Shown in pieces: positions 1 to 12,103 of a stretch of DNA of 64,000 nt (the stretch's first letter is position 1; each line of letters begins with the position of its first letter). Below the pieces are notes generated by a model. It was not told the DNA's origin. It was given only the letters and a program-made list of their open reading frames with translations, and ran no database searches. Both the position numbers and the translations under genes were made by a program. This DNA comes from Acanthochlamys bracteata (Eukaryota; Streptophyta; Magnoliopsida; Pandanales; Velloziaceae), in assembly GCA_019914995.1 (NCBI GenBank), contig CM034129.1:4353725-4417724 (forward strand). The letters run 5' to 3'.

Positions 1-41
1 TGATAAAACTTTGTATATCAGTAATTTATAGATGTGCTTGC

Positions 42-2517
42 CTGAAATCCCTTTTCACGGGCTGCTGTTCTGAAGTTATCAGCAACTCTACCAAAAAGTG
101 TCACAGTAAAAAGGGCATATTCGTTGTCCTCATGTAACTTCTTTGATGAGCGTGGAACCTAAAATCAGTTAAACGAATATTAACAATTCCATAGCCCTAT
201 CGTGTCACAATTCCATGTATAAGCATTTTACTAACATGATAATATACAACCAGATCAAAGTTCGTAATCTAGCCATCAAGAATAGCATGAGTTGATTGAT
301 TCTGCATGAGTACAATAGCAAAACAAACAAGAATAACAAGAAGCAATGAACAGAAAACACTAACAGCTTATACTACAGCTAGAGTGTCAACCCAACATAA
401 TGATATCAGTGACGAAGACAAAACTTATGACAACTTACAACAAACTGGGTAAGTGCTTCATAACTTGACAACCAGTCCTTCTGAGAGTATTTCGGAACAA
501 CTGCAATAAGTGTCACCAAATGTTCTGACGTGATGATGTCCTCTGGCTTCACCAAATCAGAGAGGTCCCGAACTGCTAAGCTGGATTACAGATGAAAGCT
601 AGTTTATCTAGAATTTACGGTCAAATCCGATAAAGGGAAATAATCTATACTCACAGCCACTTTAAAGTAAGTGATAAGTAACAAGTCCATCTTTGCTTAG
701 CAAAATTTCACAAGAAACTGGATATAATACCTTCCAGTCTGCTTTCTGTTGATTGCATTAAGCTGACTACGGATGTTGCTATACTCCGAAGCACGGACCT
801 ATAATTGTAGTACATGTCAATTACTACACGCAACAACAAAGCTAAGTGATGAAACTGATGCCCAGCATTAAATTAAAAGTTTTCTCTGTTGAACCATAAT
901 GACAAATTAACAGCCAGGAAGTCACTTCTACCAACTGCTGAACATTGATGACAAATATAGACATTCTAGCACACGGTATACCCGACACAGATCATCAAAG
1001 GATGTAATACTTCAAAAGGTCAATTGATGAGTCAAGTGCTGGTAAGTGTTGGATAAACCAAATATTTCTTCACAACAGATTGCTACAATTCCCATACTCC
1101 ACATTATTTAATTAGCATGTTTTGACTTGGTATGTTGTGTTGTATAATGTTGTTGCTAATACAATGCACAATTCAAGATTAGGAGTCTAGACCTGCGACA
1201 AGCAAGGATCTGTAGTATCGGCCATTAGCATAAGCATCTAATGACTTTAACCTGAATTCTGACTGCAGTACTAACTAAAAGACCACCACCTTTTAGTAGC
1301 AAAACCAGTAGCCATAAAGCTAGAACCCAGTAATGTGCATTAAGTGGCAGGCCGTTGTGCAAAATTCATGTTGGATATGCAACAAATAACTTTCACATCT
1401 TTCAAGGGGAACTATCCCAGTTCTTGAAAATGCCAGTGGCGAATTAGGCATACAAGGTGGGACTTAGAATGGGAAAAGCACAGTTGATTCACTTGCTGAC
1501 CTTCATGTCTTCTTCAATCCTGGCAACTTGGACTTGAATGCTGTCTACAATCTCCCTGAGAGGAGACATTGTCGGGTACTTGGCTTCATCCCACACAAAT
1601 CTGCCAACCACATATAACTCGTCTACTTCATATTTAAAGAACCAGCAATCCAACTAATGCAGACAACTAAAGGAGAAAATACATGCAATTTTCCTCAGTG
1701 ACAAGAAAACCTAACGAGAATCACAATGCTAATTAAAAATGACACCTGGTGAGATAGGTGTCGACAGGGACTCCATCAACTGTGAGCGCCCCTCCTTCCA
1801 CTCCCGAAGCCCGCTCAAGGTCCTCAATCTGCCTCCTGATCTTGTGCGACACGCCCTCAATGAAGCTGTTTGACTAAAAACACGTTCTTTCCAAATCAGC
1901 TTTGAAATTAAATAACCAAACGAAAATGTACTCACATAAGACCAAAGCTGGAAGCTAAAAATTGCAAATTTCAACTCTGTACACATGGTCCATGAGCTCC
2001 AAATCAAGATTCACATAAATGTTGCAATCCAAAATAACTAAAATCCTCATGATTCACAAAGCAATTCAAATCAATGCAAATCAATTGGCAAAACTCCACT
2101 TTTTCTCATACACATGATCTCCAAATCCAAATCCTTATCGAAATTCAAAAGGTTCATCAAAAATTAAATAAAATCAACTTAAACTTAAAAAGAATGGCGC
2201 CATAAAATAAAATAAAAGAACCTCAACCTTGAGCAAGTCATCGCTGAGTGCTAGCAACGAATCAAGCGTTCCCACCCTGAGATCCGGCGTATTGAACTAA
2301 ACCAACAAAAAACCAAATAAACAACAAAAACTAAAAAAGATCTTCAAATATTAAAGAAAGGGTAACCAAATTGAATCGGGGAAATAGCAATCTGTACACG
2401 ATAGAGAGGCGTGTCGAATGCTTGCTTCGAGATTCTTGATTGAAGATTAGTCCATAGATCAGAAGCAGTAGAACCGCTGCGCACGGGCAAGGAAACCATG
2501 AAATATCTCGTCGCCAT
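42..2517 (-). CDS. VHA-C: V-type proton ATPase subunit C, 5' part (3' end outside window)
   Basis: Subunit C of the V1 sector of the vacuolar H+-ATPase; it bridges the catalytic head to the peripheral stalks (Arabidopsis DET3). Seven exons read on the minus strand: 2398-2517, 2228-2296, 1746-1873, 1501-1600, 731-798, 439-580 and 42-158. They join in frame to 248 codons, about two thirds of the 375 residues of DET3. The start MATRYFMVSLPV, then FDTPLYR, RVGTLDSLLAL, VDGVPVDTYLTR, WDEAKYPTMSPL, INRKQTG, VVPKYSQKDW and FTVTLFGRVADNF follow the plant family in order. All introns seen are GT-AG except the last, whose donor after FQ is GCAAGC (GC-AG type). The start ATG at 2515-2517 follows a GAA-rich leader. 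No stop or frameshift is seen, so the gene looks functional. Confidence 0.95.
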
Positions 2518-2599
2518 TTTTTCTCTTGCGATCGAAATTCTTCTTCTTCTTCTTGTCTTCTGGCAGTTGTTCTTCTTCTCGATCTCGGCAATAATCGTA

Positions 2600-3015
2600 A
2601 GAATGTAATGTAAGGACATAAAACACTAAATCATGTAATAATAAATCGATTTTGCAAAAAGCAGCTTACTTTTTACTTCCCTTTTTTTACGGTAACTGCA
2701 AAATAGATTTTTTAAGTTCTGAATTAGGTTTTTTTAACAGGAATGATATCTATCGTGAATCAAACTATCATAATTTATAATTATAGTGATGTGTCACGAC
2801 AATAATTACATGCTTTCACCAAGTTACATTAATAAATAGATATGTTTAACTTTCAATTTACATAGAAGATACAGCCTTCTCTAGACACACCGGAGATTCA
2901 CGCATGGCATTTTTACTGCACGAATTACTTGTCTATACAAAAGCTTGCCCTCCTCTGACTCGAGACGAGTGGATTCATTGCTAGCTATACAGCATTCTGA
3001 CCATGTTTTCCAGCC
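2600..3015. other. Intergenic, promoter side of VHA-C
   Basis: AT-rich sequence upstream of the minus-strand V-ATPase gene. A CTT run (GAA on the mRNA strand) near 2535-2580 belongs to the VHA-C leader. I see no gene here; the VHA-C promoter should lie in this stretch, but no clear TATA box was recognised. Confidence 0.5.
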
Positions 3016-3019
3016 AGAA

Positions 3020-3415
3020 ATTGTATTGTAAGATCCTCCTGTTGATGTCTTGCTTCTCCTCGAGCTCTGCTGCTTCCTTTATCCGTACCTCCACAGGACG
3101 GGGATCTTTGGATCTTTCGAAGACATTCATCGGAATCGTCATGCTTAGAGTTGGGCTTTAATGGAGCTCTAGCTTGAAAGAGTGAGTTCCTGTAACAACG
3201 CTCTGAGCTCCCTATCGAAATCTTCTTCTTCCTTGGGCGGATCCACTTCGCGCGTTAGTCTTTTGCCTGATTTGGATACTATCATGCATCATCATCAGAT
3301 TCAACAGGCCTTGATCATTATCGTCATGGTCATCTATCAAATCCATTATCAGATTTGTCCTTATAGACTAAGGCTTATTCCTAATCTTCTTGTCCATCTT
3401 GATCTATGTCTCTAC
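3020..3415 (-). pseudogene. UPF2: UPF2 (nonsense-mediated decay factor) C-terminal fragment
   Basis: Minus-strand translation gives successive blocks of the plant UPF2 C-terminus: an acidic Asp-rich stretch, IQIRQK, then EVDPPKEEEDFDRELRALLQE, then MTIPMNVFE (ATG at 3140-3142), then KEAAELEEKQD and QYN. In intact UPF2 these follow in this order. Here they lie in more than one frame with stops between them, and the segment between the MNVFE and KEAAELEE blocks is much shorter than in the family, an internal deletion. No introns separate the blocks, so a retrocopy or a fragment of a large exon are both possible. The homology call is from memory of the family; the broken state is seen directly. 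Confidence 0.72.
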
Positions 3416-3794
3416 TGACGTCAGAGCAACTTCCACTCTCTAGCTACTGCACACAGTGGCAGAAGTGCTCTCAACAGGGGATGGAAGAGAATGGTGAGAC
3501 TCATACAGATGTACGTTATACGTTCAGTTTGAATGTAGCTCGCCGTAAGTCCTAGTGTCCTACACTTCATATTGTTTGGAGAGATTAAAATCAGTTTCTT
3601 GCATGAATTAAGATTCACATCAAAATTTGACTGTTGCTTGTAGACGCATGATGATTATTGATGATGTTTGCCAACTACTTATATTAGGTCACTGGTAAAG
3701 AACGAAAAGGATCAAAAGAGTAAGATGAGCATAACAGATTTGAAAATTTTAGCAGAAGACTAAAAATGGACTACAGCGGTAAGGATAATTTATT

Positions 3795-4850
3795 TTAGAT
3801 TTCTAAGGATATTCTCAACAAGAGTCTTAACATTTTATATTACAAATTTCAATTGTAATATTTTACCAAAGTTTCTCATGAAATGATTTCCGACACCTTA
3901 TAACCATTTTTTATCTTGTGCCATCCTCTGCAATCCTATGCTAACTACGTTTTGCTTCAAATTTTTTTTTTCAATTTTATTTTAGATTTATAATGATATT
4001 CTTAGTAAGATTTCTTATACTTTTTATTTTGTAATTCAGCTATAATTTTCTCTTAAAATATCTTACAAAATTTAGATAATTTCTATATCTTATAATCGTT
4101 TTCCATATACCATCCTCATTGTTACATATTGTAATGATATTCTCCTCAAGAGCTTCACACTTTTCATTACGAAATTTAATCGTGAACTTCTTACTAAAAT
4201 ATCCAACAAAATCTTGATAATTTTTCACACCTTATAACCATTTTAAATCAACATTGTGCGATCTTATAACATTTCTTTTTCTTCATATTTTTTTCATTAA
4301 ATTTATTCCAAATTTCTAATAATATTTTCGGTAAGAGTTTTTCTACTATGAAATCCAGTTATAAATTGTCTTCTCAAAAATCTCTTGAGATCTAGATAAT
4401 TTTCCCCCACGGGAGGGCAAACGAAGTGGGGGTAAGTTGTTGGAAAAATTGCTTCAATTTTTACAACTTCAGGTCAAATACAATCGGTCCCCGTATGAAG
4501 CCACCGTCGCTTTCATATTGGCGTGTCAACTTCGGGTCACCACTCCCAAAGTTGACGAAAGCAGGGGAGTCGCTAAACTGCAATTCCTTTTCGGTTCTTC
4601 TAACCCGGTCATCGAATCATGCATCGACGGCGAGATGGAGGCTGGTCCATCGACTGACACCTTATGATTCTTTCTGATTTTGTGCAACCATATGTGATTC
4701 TAGAAGATCCTCATTTTCTTCTTATTTTCTATTTTAATATATTAGTTTTCTAACTATATTCTCATAAGAATTTCTATAATTTTTCTTACAAATTTAATTT
4801 TGAATCTTCTTCTAAAATATTTATAAAATGTACAACTGAATATCAAAATA
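3795..4850. repeat. Degenerate tandem repeat, about five units
   Basis: A unit of roughly 110-150 bases recurs with starts near 3795, 3981, 4127, 4308 and 4723. Each has TTTCTAATGATATTCT-like sequence, then ...GTAAGAG(T/C)TT..., then a TTACGAAATTTAAT-like block, then AAAATAT(C)T...ACAAAATCTAGATAAT, and in most units a CACCTTATAACCATTTT tail. Units are heavily diverged. The spacing before the last unit is stretched by a GC-richer insert at about 4411-4690. Confidence 0.6.
4411..4690 (+). other. GC-richer coding-like island inside the tandem repeat
   Basis: A block of normal base composition lies in very AT-rich repeat DNA. One frame (4437-4667, ATG at 4437) reads 76 codons including LLQFLQLQVKYNRSPYEATVAF, but the other plus frame is also open, so coding is unproven. 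I do not recognise the protein. It may be a captured exon fragment. No splice context or start region supports a complete gene. Confidence 0.35.
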
Positions 4851-4859
4851 GAAAAGCAA

Positions 4860-5690
4860 ATTTTATCGATAAAAATAACATAAGCAGATAGTTCTTGATT
4901 GAATTCTTTTTTTGTATATCATAGTTATATTGTTAATATTGTATTCGAAGTTGATCAAAAATATTTTTGTATGTCTTCAAAACTATTTCTTATATTTTTA
5001 TAAATTATTATGTATTTTTATCAATTTTTTACTAAATATTTGTTATATTTGAGCACAATTTGGTGTTAATTTTTTTCAAACATGTACACGATATCTTAAT
5101 ATTTATGAATCAATAATAGACATTTTTTATAGATGTATTTAGAATCACACTACAAGACCAGATAAAAATCAACTTCAAGTCATTAGACAGAATTCAAAAT
5201 GAGCTTTTAATTGAATAGAGAATATTTGATCAATTTGGGTAAAAAGTAGATCAGAAAATTTTTGTTTGAGAAAAAATTTAAAAAAATAGAATAGAAGGGT
5301 GGAACAAAATTTAATAAAAAATCGTCAAATATTTAGTTAACTAGACAAGATGATCGTTGAATTCGGGGCACGTTTAAATAAGATTTAGATTTAATTTTTT
5401 TGGACTAAAAATTTTAATTTAACTTATTTTCAATAAAATAAACATAACAACTAAATCTAACTTTTTATGTAAAAAATTCACTTTTAATAATCATATTTTA
5501 AAACACAAAGTTTACTTTTAAAGTCATTAAAATAAAAAATAAATATAAAATTTAAACTCATGTTTACTAATTATTATTGAAATAACTTATTTTTACAACT
5601 TATTTAAAATTTGTGTTTTAAGATAAGGTAAACCTGCTCTTAACGAGTTAACGTTCGATGTACGTGGTCCCCGCGTTACATTGCCGGCTA
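4860..5690. other. AT-rich intergenic DNA
   Basis: Very AT-rich, with many short homopolymer and ATTTT runs and no open frame of note. The part from about 5360 to 5630 starts with CACGTTTAAATAAG and ends with TAAGATAAGGTAAAC; it may be an old MITE-like element, but the ends are too diverged to define. Confidence 0.4.
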
Positions 5691-5698
5691 AGGATTTT

Positions 5699-5941
5699 GG
5701 TGTGTTTAAAATTATTTATAAAATAAAATTTTTTTGAAATAGAAAATATTATTAATTTTTTAAAAAATAAGTTTTATTTTTTTATTTTTAAAAAAATAAT
5801 AAAAATATATGATAAAAATTTTATTTTTCTATACTATCTAAAATTTTAAATAAATTTTCTAAATATTTATAAAATATATATTAATAAATATGAAATAAAA
5901 AAAATTAAAAAGTAATATTTAAAATGCAATTTCAAACACGC
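5699..5941. repeat. AT-rich MITE-like element
   Basis: A block of about 240 bases bounded by GGTGTGTTTAAAATT and, inverted at the other end, GCGTGTTTGAAATTGCATTT. The interior is rich in AAATATTTATAAAA motifs shared with similar blocks near 40.35, 44.9, 45.4 and 55.3 kb. Short length, inverted ends and absence of coding support a non-autonomous DNA element. The target duplication is not clear. Confidence 0.5.
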
Positions 5942-6431
5942 TCAAAAAAGAAATCGATAACCATAGATAAAGCAAAAAAGAAAGGAAAAAAAAAGTCTTG
6001 AGTTTACTTTGCGTGAAAGGTGAGTTCTTTCAGTTTTGAAAATGAATTTTTTAAAACCTAAAATTTTTAAAATAATATTTTTTTATTAATAAATAAATAA
6101 ACTGATTTGTATATTTTTAATTAAAAATAAATTAAAATAAGGTTTTATAGAGAAAAATAATTTCTATGTAATAAAGAACAGACCTAACCCTCACATCCCA
6201 CGTGGAAAAGTCAACTCCTACATCCCCACCAACTTAATTTTAACTAGAATTTCTGAAAATGTTCCCGTTTCCAGTATTGTCACAACTATTCCTTTTTCTC
6301 CATTTTTTATTCATTTAATCTTCGCAGACTTGTTGAAGTACAAGTGGAACGTTGTATTGTGTTTGATTGATAGGGGAAGAAGACATCAGGAGAAATTTTC
6401 AAATCTTGATGAGTTGAGATTTGGTGTAACC

Positions 6432-9400
6432 ATGACTGGAGGGAAGGAGATCTTGAACAAGATGAAGGTCAAAGTACTCCGATTTCTCTGGTTTTTCTGG
6501 CTTTGTTTTAATTAGATGCTTGATGAGAACTGTTGTTGCTTTTGATTGTCTATGATTCCATGTTAGAGTTTAGCTAGTGTTTTAACATTGATTTAAATTA
6601 CGTTTTATCTTTGTAGAAATGGTTGAGTTGCTTTCGTGCGTGTTTTGATGTTGTCCAAGAATCTATGTGATTAGATATTATTTCTAATATTCATTAATGA
6701 ATTTATTAGTAGGAAGCACTGCATACAATTAGAGATTAATTAGTTTGGTAATCAAAGAAGAGAAATTTGCTCGGAAACTGTTTGAAGATGAATTTTCTTT
6801 TCTCTAAATTCTTTTCAGTTTCCATTTATTATCAATTTAACCAGCTTTCCCTGATGAATTACAAAGAGTTTTGATGGTTCTATTATTTGGCCTAGCCGTG
6901 AACTTTGGATGCTCTTTATTTATAAAAAAGTTAGTGGCACAGTAGAATCAATGTACATTTCAATCGACTGTCTCTATGTCAGTCTTGTTTGGCATTAAGC
7001 TATGTAGTATATATTGGCTATAGATGTGAACATCTTGGGTTGGTATTCCAGTTATGCATTTATATCGTGGTTATTTTTTCTTTCTTATGTGCATTAATGC
7101 CTACTGTTCTGTGTCTCCTTTCTTCAGTGCTCTTGACTGGAAGCTTTCAAATTCACCCAAAGTTGTGGATTGGAACAAAGTAATTATCCTAGTTAGTTTA
7201 AATGTGCATAGATGTTAGGGAGTTTGGCATCTGTAACACCAACTTGAGTGAAGTTGTGAGTGACCTTTCGTAGGAACTTCAAAATTATGCCAGTTTACCC
7301 ATCCAAAGAATTTCTGATTATGCCATCATATGTTCTATTAAACTCTTCTATTTCTTGCTTTATTAAATACCATATAAACATGGGAGTAGTGGGTAGCATT
7401 CATGTCAACCTAAGAATCCCTTATTTGATACTGGCATGAAACATACAGCAGATACTAATGTCAGTTCCATGTTCATGAGGTATGATAAGACAGAAACAAC
7501 GTGTTTTGTGGATGAGTAAATCAACTGAGATAGGTAACTTCTAAAAGAGTCTAATTTTGCCAAATTGGAAATCTACAAACTTTAGGAGGGCAGTGTGAGA
7601 ATGGCTTATACATTTAGGTTGTTAAAGTTGAACTATTTGCAAGATTAATGTTTTTATTATAAGTAGGCATGGTTTTTCAATTTTCTGTCCTCTGATTTGA
7701 CATCTAAAACAGGCTAAGGTCGGTCTTAGTTCATCCACCCCAGAAAGTGGGAAAGGAAAGATCAAGATGTCAGGCAAGGACATCACACATGGCTACCACT
7801 TGGTAAAGGGGCCAGCAAACCATCCAATGGAAGATTACGTGGTTTCATAATTCAAGAAAGTTGGTGATGATCATTTGGGCTTATTTGCAATATTTGATGG
7901 TCACCTGGGTCATGATGTGCCTGATTACTTGAGCTCCCATCTTTTTGATAATATCCTGAAAGAGGTAGCTCTATAATATACTGATTTCTTTTACTCGTCC
8001 TTGTGTCGTTCTTGCTTATTACTTCCTGTAAACACTGATACATTGCTTTATATAACACTGAGATGTTTATAAATAACTACGCTTCCTCTATACTTGTGTT
8101 GGCAGCCTGATTTCTGGACTGATACTGAAACTGCAATAAGGAAAGCATACAAGTTAACTGACAATAAGATTTTGGAGAAATCAGTAGAATTTGGAGAGGA
8201 GGTTCAACTGCAGTTACAGCATTATTATTAAATGGTGAGAAACTTGTAGTAGCCAATGTTGGAGATTCTCGTGCAGTACTCTGCAAGAATGGTATAGCAA
8301 AGCAGCTTACAGTTGATCACGAACCAAACATGGAGCGGCAGACAATCGAGGGAAAGGGTGGTTTTGTGTCAAACCTTCCAGGTAATCTTAGTTTGAGTAC
8401 TTGCACTTGAAACTTCTATATGTTAAATAATTACTGTATGATATGCCAGTGTTCTCTTTATCTACAATCTAAACTCTGGGCTAATCTGCAATACCATATG
8501 CTATGAGCACTTCCCTGTTACCTACTGTTTAGTTTCTTTTCTGACATAAGTTAGAGAAATGATTCATTTTGTTGTGACAGTACTCTGTCTGATAATAAGA
8601 CCATGTCGCCATCGATATGACAATCAACTTAGACCTCTAACGTCATTAAATGGATCTGGGAGGACATCCCAATTGCGTCATTAATTATTTCATGATCAAA
8701 GACATGCTAGCACAGATACCCAATAAGTAAATTGAGATGATTGAGATGAATAGCTGGGATAAAATATTCAAGAAATGTAGGTCAGAGAAGAATAAGCATG
8801 CTAAGACACTTCAGTATACGGAGAAGTACATGTAATGTACCCAGTGATAGCAATTCAACTGGTACATGCACAAAAAGTCAGGTTCTCCTATACAAGCTGT
8901 TGAGCACGGAGATTCTGGAAACAACGGAGAGTTTTATTCTTGATTGGGATCAAATTTTTCAATAGTTGCTTATTAAGACAGCTTGTGTACCATTTTTATT
9001 TGTGGACTACCCAACCTGTAGTTATACTGGAGGAACAAACATGCATGTTGTGCTTTGTTGGTAGGGTGAGATCGTGTTCTTCTGGCTACGATCTAGTTTT
9101 CGCATGTTATGTTGCTAGAGATCTTCTTTCAGTCTGTACTCTCGGGGTGTCTTCCTGCTGACTAAGTATCCAGCCTTAGGTGATTCAGCTCTCATTTCAA
9201 CATTGACCAAAACAGTCACCTTTTTCACTTGTCATACTTGATTTGACAATGTTTAACGCTAATGTGTACTTCAAATTTAGTTGGCTATGACTGTAATTTG
9301 ACAGTTAGTAAAACTTTTGACTGTTGAATGCAACATTTGTGAAGATACTTGTAGCTGAAACAGACCTAAACCTTTGAAATTTGCCAAATGCAGCTAAATA

Positions 9401-9889
9401 TCTGACATGTCTTGATGCAGGAGATGTACCACGTGTTGACGGCCAACTGGCAGTTGCACGAGCCTTTGGAGACAAGAGTTTAAAAGCACACCTTAGTTCT
9501 TGAACCCATGTTATACACGAGGAGATCGATTCAGACACAGATTTCTTAATCCTAGCGAGCGATGGATTGTGGAAGGTGGGTCATAATAGTTCCACTATCA
9601 TCATGATGTGATGAAGTGTTCCCTTTTTTACCTTCACCTACATTTTATACATGTTAAAATGAAAGCAAAATTCAATTTGAAGCTCATACACGCTCTGTTA
9701 TGTTCATCTCTTATATTTTACCTTATTGGTGATGATTTTATGTCGATATAGGTCATGTCAAATGAAGAGGCAGTAAACCATATCAAGGATACTGAGGATG
9801 CCCATACAGCAGCCAAGCAACTGACAGAGGCAGCTCTTGCAAGAAAGAGCAAAGACGACATTTCTGTTATAGTTGTAAAGTTTGATTGA
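6432..9889 (+). pseudogene. Protein phosphatase 2C (PIA1/At4g28400 type) with three coding lesions
   Basis: Five exons: 6432-6467, 7713-7964, 8106-8381, 9421-9575 and 9752-9889, all with GT-AG introns. The product matches the short plant PP2C group from end to end: start MTGGKEILNKMK, HPMEDY, metal-site motif FDGHLG, VANVGDSRAVL, EGKGGFVSN, DVPRVDGQLAVARAFGD, LASDGLWKVMSN and C-terminal KSKDDISVIVVKFD. Three lesions are visible. An in-frame TAA at 7848-7850 replaces the usual Glu before FKKV. One base is missing near 8191-8195, where GRGGSTAVTA falls out of frame. A TGA at 9501-9503 replaces the acidic residue after HLSS. Exon structure is kept, so this is a recently decayed duplicate rather than a retrocopy. 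Sequence error cannot be excluded, but three errors in one gene is unlikely. Confidence 0.88.
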
Positions 9890-11068
9890 CACTTACCAGT
9901 GATCACAAATAGTTTGTGTGGATGTGTACATTGGTGTCTGTCTCGTTTGTGAGTTTTAATCTATGAGGTTAACTACCTTTGGATGCTATGCATACCGAAT
10001 CATGGAATAACGAAGAACTTCTTGATCTCTCAGGCTTCCATTCTGGTCCTTGTGTTATTTTAAATTTTCAAGTGATATTCGAGTATGGATGTTAATTCTG
10101 TTGTTTGAAGGATTTCCTTATTGGCCAAAAAGTAGGATATATTTTGTTTGTGGAAGGCTTTAAAAATAGAATATCTATTCTTTCAATGCTGGCTGGATAG
10201 ATCTTAATACCGGAAATTCATTAGGTTGTTAGTGCCTATTACAAACGATTGACGTGCGTTTACTCTTTTTGAGTTTGCGGGAACTAAAATGTGTACGTGT
10301 AGTAACACCTACAAAAACATTTTGACAATTTTATCGCAAAAGAACACAATTAATAGAAAACAGAACTAGCTTTGCTTTACTCTTATTCCAAATTTACTCG
10401 ATTGTTTTATTCAGTACTTACTTTTATACAAAAGAAACTATTATACAATGTGCTGCGTGTTAATTAACTTTATTTCACTTTTATCAGCATTCACTTAATC
10501 ACGTCAGCGTCTGTAGAGTTTTCCCTTTAAATCTTTTACTTCTTCAGAAAACAAAAGCATTAAAAAGAACTCTGAATTCTGTAAAAGAACGTAAAAAGCT
10601 AACAGAAGGAATGAGAAAAGAGATAGCGGTGATAAGCTATGATAAATATTTTGCAACGTGGCACAAGAAAGCAAGAATAGTTTTAGGTTCTTCCCTTTAA
10701 TTCTCTTCAAATCTCATCAGCTGTTGTTAGCCAGTAATCTAAAGTTAGGATTATTTAAATTAATCTGTAAAAGTTTTTAAAGAAGGATTATAAAATAAGA
10801 AAAAAAAAAAGAAAAGAAAAGACACAGGGAGAAAGGGAAAAGTTGATGTATACAGATGGCATGGTTGAGGCTTGTGCTTGAGCTCTACGCCTTTGACACC
10901 TATCAATGTTTTTGCATGATTCCAAGCTTCTGAGAACCATCCACGCTCTTCTTGTTGTTCTACACAACCCTCTCTTTCTCTTGCTTCAACACCTCGTCGT
11001 TCATTCCTTCTTCCCCTCTTCCTCTCTGTCTGCAGCTTTTCTCTAACACCTCATCTCTTCTTTAGTTA
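9890..11068. other. Intergenic; CT-rich leader upstream of the CCCH gene
   Basis: The first 150 bases are probably the 3' flank of the PP2C copy. From about 10930 to 11060 the sequence is CT-rich (TCTTCTTGTTGTTC, TCTTTCTCTTGC), typical of a plant 5' leader, and leads into the CCCH zinc-finger gene. A purine-rich tract lies at about 10797-10840. No gene is seen in between. Confidence 0.45.
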
Positions 11069-11141
11069 ATGATCTCTATATCTATCCCTGCATGTAGCTC
11101 TAATGAAATCTGCTAGTGTTGTAGCAGTAGTTAGTTTCTAG
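11069..11141 (+). promoter_or_regulatory. Two overlapping upstream ORFs in the CCCH gene leader
   Basis: ATG at 11069 opens 15 codons ending in TAG at 11114-11116. ATG at 11103 opens 12 codons ending in TAG at 11139-11141. Both end before the main ATG at 11186 and are in different frames from each other. If the mRNA includes this part, they would reduce or condition translation of the main frame. Transcript extent is inferred, not seen. Confidence 0.4.
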
Positions 11142-11185
11142 TTGTTTGATTGATTCATCTTTTTGTTTCATTTCATTCATTTATC

Positions 11186-12103
11186 ATGCAGAAACAGCAG
11201 CAGCAGCAGAAGAAACAAACCTTGTTGCTTGACGTTGATTTCCAACCCATGCACAAGCTCTCTGTTAATCTTTCAAACTCTAACGAAATAGAAGAAATAG
11301 ACGAGTACTACCTGAGCAACAACCAGAACAGAAAGACACATGAAGAACAAGAGCAAGCACTGAACCAAGAAGGTGAAGAAGGAGAAGTTGATGCTTACTC
11401 ATGTGACGATTTCCGTATGTACGAGTTCAAAGTCCGGCGCTGCGTTCGTGGCCGGAGTCATGACTGGACAGACTGCCCATTTGCTCACCCTGGCGAGAAG
11501 GCTCGTCGGCGCGACCCAAGACGGTTTCACTACTCGGGCACTCCCTGTCCTGACTACCGTCGAGATGGAGATTGTCCACGTGGCGATGCATGTGAGTTCG
11601 CACACGGTGTTTTTGAAGTTTGGCTTCACCCGGCTAAGTACAGGACTATGCCTTGCAAAGACGGTCGCCGGTGTCGCCGTAAAGTTTGCTTTTTTGCTCA
11701 CAGTGGTGCTCAGCTCCGTCTTGTCCATCCTTCTTCGCCTCCGCCTTCACCTTCTTACGGTTCACCGACTTCTATACTATTGGGTTTGGCTTCGTTAACT
11801 CCTCCTGTGTCACCGACAGTTTCACCGACAACTTCCCCTGCACCGAAGACGAAAGCAAGCCGCGCACCTGCGGGGAATAATACTATATTTGATTACAATA
11901 CATTGTACGCTGAGCTGCTGAATAATATGGAGGCCATGCAAGTGTCTGCATCAAGTGCTGATGATGATGCTTCTGCCGGTTTTGGAACAAGAACTACAAC
12001 AGCAATGGCGGAAGCTTATGTTCCGAAGCAAAACAGTACTGCTGGTTCGGTGTCGAACACGGGACCGGACCTTGGGTGGGTTGAAGAACTGCTGTTGGAA
12101 TGA
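11186..12103 (+). CDS. RR-TZF tandem CCCH zinc-finger protein
   Basis: Plant arginine-rich tandem CCCH zinc-finger protein, 305 residues, single exon. An arginine-rich C-X5-H-X4-C-X3-H motif (residues 86-101) is followed by C-X8-C-X5-C-X3-H (121-140), a 16-residue linker, and C-X5-C-X4-C-X3-H (157-172): the exact RR-TZF layout. The tail is Ser/Pro-rich and ends [12 protein letters not shown], as in the AtC3H20/C3H23/C3H49 group. That group binds mRNA, sits in P-bodies and stress granules, and acts in ABA, sugar and stress responses (family knowledge). No ankyrin repeats precede the fingers. The start is the ATG at 11186, followed by a Gln-rich run from CAG repeats; upstream in-frame codons lead only to a TTG. 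No defects are seen. Confidence 0.95.
   Translation: MQKQQQQQKKQTLLLDVDFQPMHKLSVNLSNSNEIEEIDEYYLSNNQNRKTHEEQEQALNQEGEEGEVDAYSCDDFRMYEFKVRRCVRGRSHDWTDCPFAHPGEKARRRDPRRFHYSGTPCPDYRRDGDCPRGDACEFAHGVFEVWLHPAKYRTMPCKDGRRCRRKVCFFAHSGAQLRLVHPSSPPPSPSYGSPTSILLGLASLTPPVSPTVSPTTSPAPKTKASRAPAGNNTIFDYNTLYAELLNNMEAMQVSASSADDDASAGFGTRTTTAMAEAYVPKQNSTAGSVSNTGPDLGWVEELLLE

Noticed and set aside
11150..11185. Longer N-terminus for the CCCH protein starting at 11150
   Set aside because: The codon at 11150 is TTG; the first in-frame ATG is at 11186 and begins a normal family N-terminus.
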